Assembly: GCA_024699855.1 (NCBI GenBank)
Contig: JAMPIQ010000003.1
Span: 6,758,001-6,822,000, forward strand
Reading direction: 5' to 3'
DNA length: 64,000 nucleotides
DNA from: Aphelenchoides besseyi
Lineage: Eukaryota > Nematoda > Chromadorea > Rhabditida > Aphelenchoididae
The translations under genes were made by a program, and so were the position numbers. A model generated the notes under the pieces. The model saw only the letters and a program-made list of their open reading frames with translations, ran no database searches and had not been told where the DNA came from. How positions within the stretch are numbered: the first letter of the stretch is position 1; every line of letters starts with the position of its first letter. Shown here one piece after another: positions 12,010 through 23,871 of the stretch.

Positions 12010-13616
12010 CTTAACCGTAGCTGCTGACCTCGAAACCCAAAAGTAGTGTAATGAATCGAATAGGTCTTAGAAATTACGTAACTCCAATTAAACGACTTTA
12101 TTCACGGCGGGTGGCCATCAGAGCGACTTTGCTACAAAAATCGCCGCTAGATGCCTTCTGGAGGGACCCGTTTACGCGCTCAAATTGTCGTACAAACGAG
12201 GCGAAGAAAAACAAACGCGTACGACAACTGAACACCAAACTGCGCTCGTGAATTCGACGCAAAACAAAGCGACAATAAGGAAGAAACGGAAAACGACTAA
12301 GCGCTGACATTGATCTCTCTTGACGCCCATAGACATCTCGCACTTCTTTCAAATCTTTAGAATTATCTTCTTTTTACAAGTTCGAACACTTTCGCGCCCT
12401 TTGACGTAATCGATTAACAACAAAACCTCGTATTCAAATGTAAGAACAGCAAAACAAATCTTACTTAAATGGTTGCTAGTGGTGTGCCGTGTATTCCAAA
12501 CAATACGCGTTGAGATGTCCGTCGTCAAAGACGATTTGTTTGTTTAATCCAATGGTATTCATGCAATACTTCTTATAAGACTCGACGCTTATTACTCAAT
12601 GATTGGAACACAAACAAAAGAAAACAGGAATCGACATGCACACATGCCGTTGGGCATTGTAATACGAATTATTACAAACCGGACAGTTGTATGATCAGAG
12701 CAGAATGAAGATGAGTATTGGGAAAATATCACTCCAATATTGTTTCATGGATTTTCTCGCTTTTCAAGTTCGTTCTTACGACTTGCAATACGGCAAATGA
12801 TTGATTTAAAACACGTTGAAAAACATGAACGACGAGGGCAGTCGTCCGGTTTTTTCACGAACGACAAAAACAATCGAATGAGAAGATTACCGGACGACGA
12901 AAAACCGTAAAGGTCGAATACCTTCCAGATGCTATGATTTTGAACGGCGAAAGTAATTTTTGTATACGCCGAAAACTACAGAAAAGGAAACTGAAGTGCA
13001 GGGATGTCTGGTGAAAAGTCTGAACGACCACACAGACGAATTCACTTTGTTGCTGTGCAACGTTCCATGATCTTGATCGTTCGATTTGAAGTCAATTTTT
13101 GGGCGTAGCTTTTAATCTCGTTATGTTTAGCCACAAATATCTTCGAAAATTTGCACAGCTGGAACCAATGTTCTAACGTTTCAGATCGATAGGTGTTTCA
13201 AATCAGCTGTCTGACCGCAATTGGCCGTTTGTGCTCTTGGCGACATTTAGACTAATCGTTCAATGAGCGGAACCGTCGCAGTCGCTGAAATCATCGATCA
13301 TCGCCTTTCGGTTGTCAATGCGACGAGATGTTGTCGAGTGAAATTGCGTAAGATGAAGGAGCTCAATCCGCAGACATCGAGCGTTCCATCTTTGGCAGCA
13401 ATTTTAATAGAACGAGAACTGAGCTTTCAGATTTAAACGAGTTTAATCGTTCAGCAATTAAAAAACAACAAACCATCTGCAACACGTTGAGATCGTCAAA
13501 ACCGGGATTAACAGACGGAAAGAGATTGAAGGAAGACTAATGCAGAGTAATTCAAAGGGCAAAAGACGAGATGTTCACAACCAAAACAAATACCCGTAGT
13601 TTGAAAGCAGTAGAAC
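12010..13616. other. gene-poor interval with a 10-bp inverted repeat
   Basis: 1.6 kb between the start of the protease and the stop of the receptor gene, both on the minus strand. Open frames here are short and not protein-like. It should contain the protease promoter and receptor 3' UTR. The only structure I see is a perfect 10-base inverted repeat, 12841-12850 against 12889-12898. Confidence 0.4.
12841..12898. repeat. inverted repeat, 10-bp arms
   Basis: GTCGTCCGGT at 12841-12850 is exactly complementary to ACCGGACGAC at 12889-12898, with a 38-base spacer. T-runs after the left arm and A-runs after the right arm extend a weaker pairing. It could be a regulatory palindrome or a chance repeat. 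Confidence 0.35.
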
Positions 13617-16600
13617 TTATTCGTCCACTTTATCAATGGTTGTGAAGTACCAGTAGTAACCTCCTGCAGATGATAATTCATTAAATACACAGATGTGGCT
13701 TACCGATTGCGTTAATCCCAACAGACATAAAAAAGAAAAGCACAAGAAATAAGACCAAAAATAAACGTTCCACCACGGCCGCCAACCAATCGTACTCTGA
13801 ATTTTAAGTTGAGATCTAACTCTTGATTAACAAACCAATTTCCGCTAAATTTCGTTGTTGTGTGTTTGGACTTCCAAGAAGAGGATCTAAAACATAATTG
13901 TTATCAATTCCAAGTAAAATTGTCAATTACTTCCGTCTATAAGAACGTCCGGAATGTTGCTGCTTGGTCGAGGTTTTCTTCTGCGTATCGAAACAGACGG
14001 CTGATTTGGATTCGCAGAAATGCTGCTCGAGCTTCGTCGTGGCCTATCAACAGACAACATCGGCGGCCAATTGTTCGTAGCGCCATTTGGAATGTTCAAA
14101 GTGAATGGCGACGATGAAACGCCCATTTGATTCTCCCAATCTTCTTCATCGTCCGACATTCGATCCGCTTCTTCGTCTATATATTTGATGTCCATTGATG
14201 GATCAGTAGAGACGGAAAAAAGAAAAAGCCACAATTAGAAGCACAAACCACAACGGAGTAGTTAAATTTGAGTCGATAGGACAAGGAAAATTGCATTTTT
14301 AACAGTTCAAAAAGCAATAGTGTTTAGTTGATAGACAACTACAAAAGTTAAACACTTTGCACCGTCACCGATAGAAAGAAAAGATCGAAAACTTGAAACC
14401 AACCAATTGATAAGTTCATTAGTTCGGATCCATTATTCAAGTTCAATTCTTCCGGTCGTTTCATAACGGTCGTTCGACTGAAACTTTGCAAGTATTGCGC
14501 CGAATCCGCCAGCCTTTCTAACCCAAGGCTGCCGGGAATCATCATCGTTGAAAGCGTTGAAGAGGTTGGTCGGCTAAACTTTTTCCACGGCTTTTGCCAA
14601 ATTGACTGTTTGCGTTGTTGTTTAGCCAACTTCTCCTGCTGAAAACAAAACGATATGAAATAAAAACGTTTATATCACTGTTATAAGCAAAACCGATGTT
14701 TTGATTCCACTGCAAATCAAACCGTCCAAAACTGCACAAAAGCATTAGCTATCAAACTCACAAAGACAACACTATCTGGTGCTTCAACCGTAAAATCAGT
14801 AGTTTCGACGGCTGGTTCATCCAACGTTTGCGTAGTTCGTTTTTTCATCTTGAACATTGAAACAAACCTCCAACGGTTCTTGAAAATTGTATTAAAACGT
14901 TTAAACTATCAAAAAATGTTAAGGTAACACAGCTTTTACATCACATTTTTAGTTTGATGTCAATTTGATTTCACTTCACACAAACCAAAATCGGTCTCCT
15001 GATTCCTACCTTCGCTTTCAACGCATATGCCTAAAATTAATGTGGATTAGAAAGGAGTTCATACGAATAGAAACTTAATTGTTTCATCAGAAGCGGCATT
15101 TCTAGCCAAATCAATTTTCCAATTCTTCGTGCTAAAATTTGATTCAGTTAAACTCGAATTCCCGTTCACCTACCCCATCGCATTGTCGAAGTCGAGGGCC
15201 GATGTCCGATGATTCCTTTCTTTTGAACATTAATGACAAATGAACTGCATAGCGTGGCAAATGCAATCAGTAGCATCATACTCGTATAGAACCATCCGAT
15301 AAGTGGAATTGCAGTTGATGTCGATGGACTGCAGTTGCAATTAGTTTTCCAATTTTTATTCACAACTTACAGTTTATCGCTAACCATAAAGATCAGAATG
15401 CTCATTGAGAGCAACGTTGTGATGCCGAGTTCGATTTTGGAGTCTCGTTGATCGTTGATTGTAACCGACGTAAAGAAACCAACAATCGCGATCAACGTAA
15501 TTAAGCTCGTCGGAGCTATCAGGTTAGTTAAGACATAGGTAGGTTTTCTTTTGCCAGATTAGTAATAGAAAGATGTCAATAACTTACCGTTGTATATGAA
15601 TACCAAATTCCAATAGCGTATAGTTGTTCGGGCAACAATTATACTGCAGAGATTACGATTAAAACTAACACTTGTGTTTCTTACTTTCTTTTCGTGTCGC
15701 ATTACCGAAGTTTGAACTAAGCAATTGAAATAATGATTGTAAGCAGGAATTCTCTACGAGTGTGAATATTTTCGTAAAAATTGGTGTTCTCTCAAAAACA
15801 GTTTTCAAACAATTGTCAGATTTCGTGACGAAGTCTAAACATCTGTTGATTTTGGAAGTGAAAACTGGATAGTCGAAAAAATTCACAGTTGTAGAGCATT
15901 TATGCATACAATCACTCACTGATGTTCCAACCCTAGAAGCTGCCCTTTAGCTTGCATCCTAGAAACCTCTCAAAATATACATCAATGGACTCAACTCAGC
16001 GAGTGAAGTCCATTGATGTGGATCTGATTCGAATCTACGATGGAAACTAAATTGCAATTCCTATGCATGCCTCGTTTTCAATGCAATTCTCAGTTCCAAT
16101 TGGACTATCGCTATCGCTGTCTGGAAAATAATTGATCGCCTATAACAAGGAAATGATTCATGCACTTTGATTTAATTACCTTGTTATCATGTGTCCACGA
16201 GCCAAATATCATTGTGCAATGCTAAAAACTTTTGATTTGGTTGATAATGTGTAGCTACCTGAACATCAAAAGGCATCAATCTCAAGTTCATAGTGCATGA
16301 GAATTTCGAGATTGTGGGATACAAAAGTTCGACAAGCGCCGTTTTTCTTTTTGGATCAGTAGTAACTTTAATTGACTGCAAACGTCGAGCCTCAGTGTCA
16401 TCCATTACAATGCTGTTGTAGAGCGTAGTATCGGGTATCCACAGCACTTCATGAGGCAAGAAAATCTCCGTAATATTGTCGAAAAGTTCAGGCAACCAAA
16501 ACAAAAATTGATCTTCCCACGATTCAACCGTCCAACTGTTGAGAATAACGAATTGCTGTCGCTCATTGACCTCAACGATTTGATAGAGAGCAATTCGAAA

Positions 16601-17121
16601 CTTTACGTCCACTGCTTCTTGTGATTTTCGTCGTGGTATCAACTTATGGTTGTAATGTCTATAAACCGCTTGATTAGCTTATTGGTTTGCATTGAACTCA
16701 CTTCATCAAATAGTTTTCAAGTCGATAGTGTGCGGGCGGTTCGCTTCCCAATTCAATGTCCATGAGCTCGTCACCTGAAAATGCACCTTCCAATCCATTG
16801 GCACCAAATTGAAATCACCACTTCCATAATCTTCGACTGTCCAGGCTGCAAGTTAAAAATGCGAATGGCTTGCGTATATTCTACTTACCATCAGCATAAA
16901 GAAAAGAAAATAGAAGGCAAATGAACGGTATGCTCGAACGACACATCAATCCGCCTCGCGACAATACCAAAAACAACGAACGTGCCTTTTATGAAAAGTT
17001 CAGTTTGTTCCGAAAAAGAGGGTTCAAATTCGAGTTGACATGAATCAAAAGGCCCGACGTTTGTTAATCCGTTCGCAATTCGAACATACAAAAAGAGAAC
17101 TGCAGCAAAAAGGATGGCCAT
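13617..17121 (-). CDS. nicotinic acetylcholine receptor-like alpha subunit (Cys-loop ligand-gated channel)
   Basis: A pentameric ligand-gated ion channel subunit for the neuron or muscle membrane. ATG 17119-17121 opens a signal peptide (MAILFAAVLFLYVRIANG). The ligand-binding domain contains the aromatic-box motif LNSWTVESWED, a canonical Cys-loop with 13 residues between the cysteines (SC...PFDVQHC), SWTHDN, and an adjacent-cysteine motif YNCCPNNY that defines alpha subunits. TM1-TM3 follow (TSLITLIAIVGFF; LGITTLLSMSILIFMVSDKL; the GWFYTSMM helix), then a long acidic and basic cytoplasmic loop (about 14.0-14.9 kb), TM4 (ERLFLVLFLVLFFFMSVG) and a stop at 13617-13619. The micro-exon 15920-15932 and an intron with a GC donor (15933-16070) lie just before the CC motif. 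No anion-selective PAR motif precedes TM2, so cation conduction is likely. Function is inferred from the family. Confidence 0.9.
15920..15932 (-). other. 13-base micro-exon of the nicotinic receptor gene
   Basis: Thirteen bases encoding GWNI plus one base, flanked by an AG acceptor (15933-15934 on the plus strand as CT) and a GTGAGT donor (15914-15919). Including it joins the exon ending in ENE to the exon for IQTSVMRHEKK and then YNCC in one frame. Skipping it breaks the frame. Confidence 0.75.
15979..16019. repeat. perfect 13-bp stem hairpin inside a receptor intron
   Basis: Arms 15979-15991 and 16007-16019 are exact complements (ACATCAATGGACT and AGTCCATTGATGT). Within the 15-base spacer, ACTC and GAGT can add four more pairs around a 3-base loop after a 2x2 internal loop. 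The whole structure lies in the intron just upstream of the 13-base micro-exon of the nicotinic receptor gene. Confidence 0.7.
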
Positions 17122-20100
17122 AGACAAAGATGGAACGATCTGTTCTTTAGATTAATTTACAGAAAACTCATCAAAATGTAAAGGTCATTGTTCGATGCAT
17201 TACAAGCGAATGGGTTCGAACGTTACCGTATAAAAAGTTGGGTAATCGGCTGTATAACAAATTTTATCAGAATTTTGATTCAACCATGTGCTACAAAGTG
17301 AGGAGATGAGTTCCAAAAGGAAGAAGCATTTTGCGTCTGTTGAAATTAATGAAGTGTCTAAACGACTTTTCGAGCTGTGGAGTTGCAAAATGAAAAACAA
17401 AAAGAGTTCCAGCTATTTTTTGAACGTTTCCAAGAATCTCAAGTGTAGGAAACGAACCACAAACGAACAGTTAAGCCTTTGAAACCGAATTTCCGTCCAA
17501 CTTCTAAACAGAAGCCAATTGACTTAAGAATATACAACATCGTGAACAGCTACGAATAAGCCAAAAATGTGTTTTCAAATTCACGATGCGACAACACTCG
17601 ATCTCGTTCGAAATGCGACCAAATGAGCCGTGTACGAATGAAAATCCACAGCTGTTTGGCCAAATTTGGTTCGTGAACAAAACTCACAAAACTTCTTAAT
17701 CGTCCGCATCGCTTCAACTTGTAAATCGACAGAAGAAATAATTCGAATGTAAGATTGTTTAGATTCTCGTCTTCTCATCGTCCGCAGGGAACGTTTCAAA
17801 AGTTTATTGACGTGGTGTCAACGCGAATTCACAACGTTTGTCTTTCCGACTATTACTCGCGCTTATCCCAAATTTTCAACGAGAATACATTCGAAAACGT
17901 TGGGAAATAACACGGAGACGGGAATACGAATGGCGATATTCTAGGGTCAAAAGTCAATTGGCAAAATGGTTCGAATTCGAACAGTCGAGATGGTCATTGA
18001 ACGTTAATCGAATCAAACTGAGAACGAGAATTCAAAGTAACAAGTCCAATAAGAAAACATAAAGTCGATAGCAAGAGAGCCACGATTAAGAGCACCACTG
18101 ACGTTCGACTCGAAAAGAAAGGAACATCTGATCGAATAATTTCATTGTTTGTCCAACTTTAAATGTCACAGAACATAAGCCACGAAAACAACGAGCTTAT
18201 TGATCGCTGCTGCCATTGCACTGAACAACAAACACAATACCGAATAGCTCTGCCAATTCATTTTTGTGGAGCCAATAACGTCCACCAACATTCTTTGTCC
18301 GAAGTTCTCGAAGCGAATTGCTTACCGTACGACGGTCGGTAGAATTTTATGAGCCAAACGGCAACGTGAAAAGAAATTAAACCTAATGAGCAAAAATTAT
18401 CGTCCGTTTGCCAACGATAAAACGGAAATTGGAATTGAAGTGAATGGCCGTCGGAGATCGTAATGAAAACGCAGCAAAACAAATTTCGTGGTTGACAATC
18501 GAAGACTAGAATTCTACCTTCTAATTAACGCTATTTGGATAACCTTTAGATAAACAGAAAAAGATCAAGACGCTAAATGATCGGAACGTTGCAGACAAGT
18601 GGAAATCCGTCAGATTGTCAAAATTCGGCATTCGCACGTCCCCATACGCCGTCGTTTGTACGGCAAGAACAGTTGGCCGTTGGATCGACGTTTCTGATTG
18701 GTCTTCAACTCGTCGTTTCGAATTAAACGGTCAGAAGTCGAGTGCAACGGATAAACGATTTGTCGTGCAGCAAAGTAAATTAAAAATGAGCCGTGAAGAA
18801 CACAGAGAACGGAGATTCGGCTAATTTATGAGGTGGATCGAGAACACTTGATCTCGTTGATCAATTCGTTGAATTCGCTGCCAACAATTTGCCTTGTCAT
18901 AAGGCAAAGTATGTTCACACAAACTGTTCTTTCATTTTGTTTGTAATTTCCGGATCAATTTAATTTCCTTTTAGACTGAAGTTTGATGTTTAAATCTGCG
19001 CGTACGACTGCGAAACACCCTGTGTTTGACTTCAAACAACAAAGAAACTGGCACGTATCAGTCCACTTAGCCATCGTTTAGAGCCGTCGAGTGATTGCAA
19101 TCTGCAAACTTTTTTCGTGAAACGTTCAGATTTCTGATGCGTTTTCGACCGCAGTCATGTTTCTTCCACGTCATGTTGTTTTCGTCCGGCGAATGGACAG
19201 GTGTTTTCGTTTATGCGTAACTACACAACCGAGCTTCGCCTCTTCAAACGTAAACATTGCGTGTTCTTCTTTTGAGTCAATTAAAATTTGTTCAGCACGC
19301 GATTTGAGTTCATGGACTGGGCAGAAAGCCGAGTTGGAACGCTCCTGAAATTGGCCAACGGTTGGTTTTCATTGGGTTGTAAAGAAAGACGGTCGACTAA
19401 TACGCGAGTGGTGATCCTCTTAAGCATCGGATTCCAAAAACCGACAATCCGCTTTTCGACTTCTGTTTACCAATTAGTTAAATTAGTTTTCGACCCGTCG
19501 TTGTTTACATCGATTTTGGGCATAAAAAGCGAATGAGCGGCAGCGAGCTGTTGATTTGAAGTTCACAATCGAAACCACAAACGTTGGTCCGTGACTTTCG
19601 CTGCTTTTTGCGTTCTTTGGGTTTCAATAAGAGCGGGAATTGTTGTTGTTTTTGCGATCCCAAGCAGCCTTGGGCGTGTGTTTCCGCTTTACTTGGCCAA
19701 AATGCTTCGGGCAGAAGAAAAGACGTTGGTCTCTGTCAACTGCGCCTTTCGTTTTCTTTGGAATCTGAAGAAAATGACAGAACGGCAAATTTACGTTTTT
19801 CTTTGTCGTTCTGATGATGAGCCATTTGTTCGTAGTTAATTCAACTGATGACCATTTTGCGCGAGTCTTTTTGTTTGGAATCCGGTTGATTCCGAAGTCT
19901 GTGGTCAATTTCCGGTTATTCAGAAAGTTGAACTATTTCAGTAAAAGTAGTTTGTGTTAAACTTTATTTAAGTTCTGTTCGAATTTGGCCCTCGATTTTG
20001 CTGTTTTTGTTCCGAGTTGTTGAAAAGACGAGCAGATGTTTTTGTTGTTCCGTAGCCTGACACGTAAGAGTATGTGAAGCTTGAAAACCCACGTTTCAAA

Positions 20101-21229
20101 AGTTCTCTGTCCTACTTACGATTTAATTCGTACGTACTTCTGCACACCACAATGCTTTCTTTCGTTGTTTTGAATTGTCGCTTGATTTACCGTAACAATA
20201 TGTTTTATACACGAAACGTGGAGTGTGGTCGATTGGCTTTCCAGCTCATTAGCCGGCCACTGAAAGGAGGGTTTCGACTGCACGGTTTGGGCTGTGACGC
20301 TTCCAAACCCACTGGTGTTTTTATTACACACAAAACTGTTTTCGGTTACCATGTGGTAGAAGAGAGACACAAATTCAATTACGTTCACGCGCTGCGATAA
20401 CTCGGATGTTATTTAGACGAGAACACATATTCTGTAATCCAAACGAACTTCTATCGGTTTCATTTGGGAAAAGTGAACAAAAACTGTTCTCGTAAAGTCC
20501 TTTGTTTCGCGCTTTTTTTTCAATTGTTTACATAAAAAACGAATTGGGAGCTCAACTGTTGGGCGGAAAACGAGAGACAGTTCGCCGGAATTCGAGGGCG
20601 ACCGACAAAAAGAAATGAGCAGACGAAAATTTCGAAAAGGTTCGTGATTGTCATTGCAGTTCGAAAATTTTTAGTTTCACGTGTTTCCAGACGCCCAGCA
20701 ACGTGAGTGACATTCGCGCAAACAACCGTGTACTCTTGTTGAGAACGAGTTGTTTTTCTTTGCTTCAACCACCGCAAAACTCGAATCGCCGTGTCATTCG
20801 GTGTAACTGAACGATGTTTGTTTTTGTGGAGTTTTGGCGGCGATCCTTCGATTTGGAAGTTTTCGAATCAAAAGCTTCACACTTTGGGCAGCTGAGTGGA
20901 CTCTCTTTTTCTTCCACGACTGCGAATCGCCACTGCCGACTGGTCAACCGCTGCGAATGACCACAACCACTCGCGTTTTTTGAGCGTCGTGTTTTTGCGT
21001 TCAATTCGCTCGGCTTTACTCAACGGTTAAAGATTTCGGTTTCAGATGCCCGGACTTATGAGTTTTCGTTGATTTGACGGACAATCAACAAAATCGAAAG
21101 TCGGTAAAATTATTGTCACGTTTACGAAGCTATGAATCTTCACATACGAGCAACTGAGGAAAATTGTAAAAGGATACCTCATTTCTCGTCGACTTCAACT
21201 CAAACAGTTTGTTGTGTGAATTCGTGATT
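17122..21229. other. 4.1 kb gene-poor region
   Basis: Between two divergent genes (receptor on minus, signal-anchored protein on plus). The longest frames, such as 20074-20400 and 17838-18062, are compositionally unlike the genes around them and lack splice-supported extensions. I see no tRNA, transposon ends or tandem repeat. It likely holds long promoters or non-coding exons. Confidence 0.4.
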
Positions 21230-22565
21230 ATGAGACAAAATGGATGGTCGTTTAATTTGGCTGCTGCCCATTTTGCACTTCAAATCGTCTTTCTATTAAT
21301 TTGTATTATCTCCATCAACGCTAATCCATTTCAACCCAGTGAAACATCAGCTGACAATCCGAAGCAAATGACCGAACTTCTTTCACAATTGTCCAGTGAT
21401 GCCTCTTCTAACAGTGCCAGTAAAACGCGTGAATCTGCTGAAGAACCCGGACAACACTCAAAACCAAATACATCCGACGATTCGATTACTATTCCCGGAC
21501 CATTCTCCTACTTGAATGAATATCAATGGCGAAAACTAACAACACCAAATCGTCAGTTAATAACCGAAGTAGCTTTCAATTTTGGTCAACGTCCGAGTCC
21601 AAGCTACGCGTGGATTAGTTCCGATTCTTATAACAAATATCTTAAATACCTTGGTAAGTTATTTTGATTTTCGAATATGTTTAAGATATTGTTTCAGAAC
21701 AACTTTGTCGAGCAAGAGAAGAAGAAGATATTGCGGAAGTTAATTTGGATACATTGGATAGTGATTATTTTCGTTGGGAAGAAATCCAATTTAACCGGGC
21801 CTTGATCAAACAGTATGTTGATTGTTCGATTTTATTTCAATCGTTTTTTGTGTTTAGAATCTTTCCGGAAACTGCTCAGGGTGACCATCATCGTTATTTG
21901 AATGCCACTCAAACTCTTCGAAAAATGCATCTACGAGCCGAAGCCCCAAGCGAATGTCAAGCCGAAACAGTCGAAGACACATGGTCGGATCGTGCAAATG
22001 AACGAAGTCAGTTCGAGGACTTTATCATCAATACGTAAGTCTTTTTAAACTTTAACACCAATCCTTCACATTTCCTGCACCCATTTACTGGAAGAAATCA
22101 TTTCCGATTGTATTTGTGATTATTCGTTTATTACTCTTTATTCGTTGATGTGGGGATTCTCTTGTTCATAATCTCTAACTTTGTTCGCATTATGAAATTA
22201 ATCAACTAACTCGGATGCGGTTTTTCTTTAAAACAAAGTTCCGATTAACCTTCTGCTGTTTCTTTCGACTAACTTTTAACCTTCATTAGTGTTATCTTTC
22301 TATTTCATTGGTTTCTTATTCGCTTTGAGCATAATCTTTCGTACTGATTAGTGTTGGTGTCCTTTTCAGAGTGTTAAACTACGGCAAGACTATGAAAATG
22401 AAGGCATCTAATTACCGGAAATCAGGCAAAAAATTTGGGTTGAAGGGTAACAGCACAGCGCGTGATGAGGTGGTTGAAAGTAACGGCACATTCACGTTGA
22501 ACAATACCTTTGATCTTCTGGACCAAATTCTCTTATTGGATGAACATCATCAACCAACACTTTGA
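21230..22565 (+). CDS. unrecognised signal-anchored or secreted protein
   Basis: Four exons (21230-21653, 21698-21812, 21858-22034, 22370-22565) join in frame into 303 residues. The N-terminus has a hydrophobic segment (FALQIVFLLICIISINA), a signal peptide or anchor. Then come a Ser/Asn/Glu-rich stretch, a more globular region with the motif PGPFSYLNEYQWRKL, acidic helices rich in Glu and Arg, and an N-glycosylation-prone tail. I recognise no family. The third intron is 335 bases long, much larger than the others. A second phase-compatible terminal exon may exist at 23192-23336. The start at 21230 is the second in-frame ATG-like site; it places the hydrophobic segment at the N-terminus. Confidence 0.7.
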
Positions 22566-23871
22566 AGTGCACACGAGCAAACCCATTACCTCGAATTGCT
22601 TCTCCCTATTGGCACTCTCAACTTCTTCTTTTTGACTACCAACTTATTCTTTTAACGTTTATATTGTAACTGCCGTGCTGAAAGATCGATCGTTTGTGAT
22701 CAGACGTATCCTAGGACGTTAGTTTTGATCATTTTTAGTTTTTGAAGCGTAAGTTTTTGATACAATAATATGCTTCTTTGTTTCTTCTGTATAGTTTTTT
22801 GAGTTTGCTGTTCGAAATTTTCGTTTTAGATTTCTATTGTTTGCTCTTTGGACAAATTGAATACGAGATTCTTGACTACCGGTAAAAAATACTTAGGAAA
22901 ATTCACATCGGAATCTCGTTCTTCTTGTTTTCGATTAGTTGAAGTGAAATTATATCCACCCTCTCTCTCACTTCTTCCCGATGTTTTGTGCTGCACAAAA
23001 TTCTCTACGGCCACTTTCTCTTGCCAAAAACAAACTTCTGCGTTCAGCTCTTGCATGTACTTAATGGGTTTTATGCTTATCATTTGTTTATATTTTGTTT
23101 GACAATAAATTCTACTTACATTCATAACCTCTGCTCCAAAACCAATCATTCATCAACACACGAAGATTGTGTATCTTTAAATCTTTTGCAGGATCTTTCG
23201 TCCACACTTTGATGCAGTTTACACGAACCAGATTATAAACGACGACTTTGAAGTTGAAATTGAACGACAATACGACGCCAACTCTCAACTGATTGCAGCC
23301 ACCAACTCCGTGGACGAGAAGCAACGATTTCGATGAGATGCAGCAAAAGAACTTCGACTCGCCAAGAAAATGGCTCGTCAGAAAGCAGATGTGTGTATCT
23401 TGCTCAACACAAACTTCGTTGATTGTCACTATCAGGTTCACCACTCAATTTGCTCACATTCCAAACTTTTTTGCAGCCAAATTCACGTTATTCTTTCGAC
23501 ACAAACACTGAATAGTCAAAAACACGTAACTTCAGAAAAGTACCAAACAGCAACCTTTTTGTGTACATTTTCTTTCATAACCACTTGTACTATTTATTCT
23601 TAATTTTCGTGTGTACGATATTTTTCATCCTCTAGTCCATTTCTATAACCACAGGGTAAAAACACGACAGCAGCATTAACTCGTTATAACTGTTTCGAAT
23701 CTTCGTTGTGCCTCGTTTTGTAAATAAACTCAATTACAACCTTGAATAGTTCAATCGTTTATTCACGATCAATCATCGATGCCTAAGCAAAAAATAGGCA
23801 AACGTTCGAATAATTTAAACAGACTAATCTACGAAAATGCTCACAGATTGTTAGATTAAATGACTGGCCAT
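22566..23871. other. intergenic region, mostly featureless
   Basis: Between the stop of the signal-anchored protein and the stop of the cyclophilin. Apart from the possible exon at 23192-23336, the frames on either strand are short and AT-rich. It probably contains both 3' UTRs. Confidence 0.35.
23192..23336 (+). CDS. possible alternative terminal exon
   Basis: Directly after a strong acceptor (ATCTTTTGCAG, ending 23191) lies a 47-codon frame beginning IFRPHFDAVYTNQI and ending at TGA 23334-23336. Its phase fits the donor after 22034 of the upstream gene, so it could replace the exon at 22370-22565. After the TGA the same frame continues with another protein-like, basic helical stretch (AAKELRLAKKMARQKAD) to about 23391. 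It might also belong to a separate or degraded gene. Confidence 0.35.

Noticed and set aside
12051..12251. 66-codon plus-strand frame
   Set aside because: Very basic, no splice support, no family resemblance, and in a promoter-like interval.
20074..20400. 108-codon plus-strand frame in the gene-poor region
   Set aside because: Composition on both strands looks non-coding and a comparable frame exists antisense.
23334..23336. Selenocysteine or programmed readthrough TGA
   Set aside because: No selenoprotein family resemblance and no sign of a SECIS element; an alternative or decayed exon is simpler.
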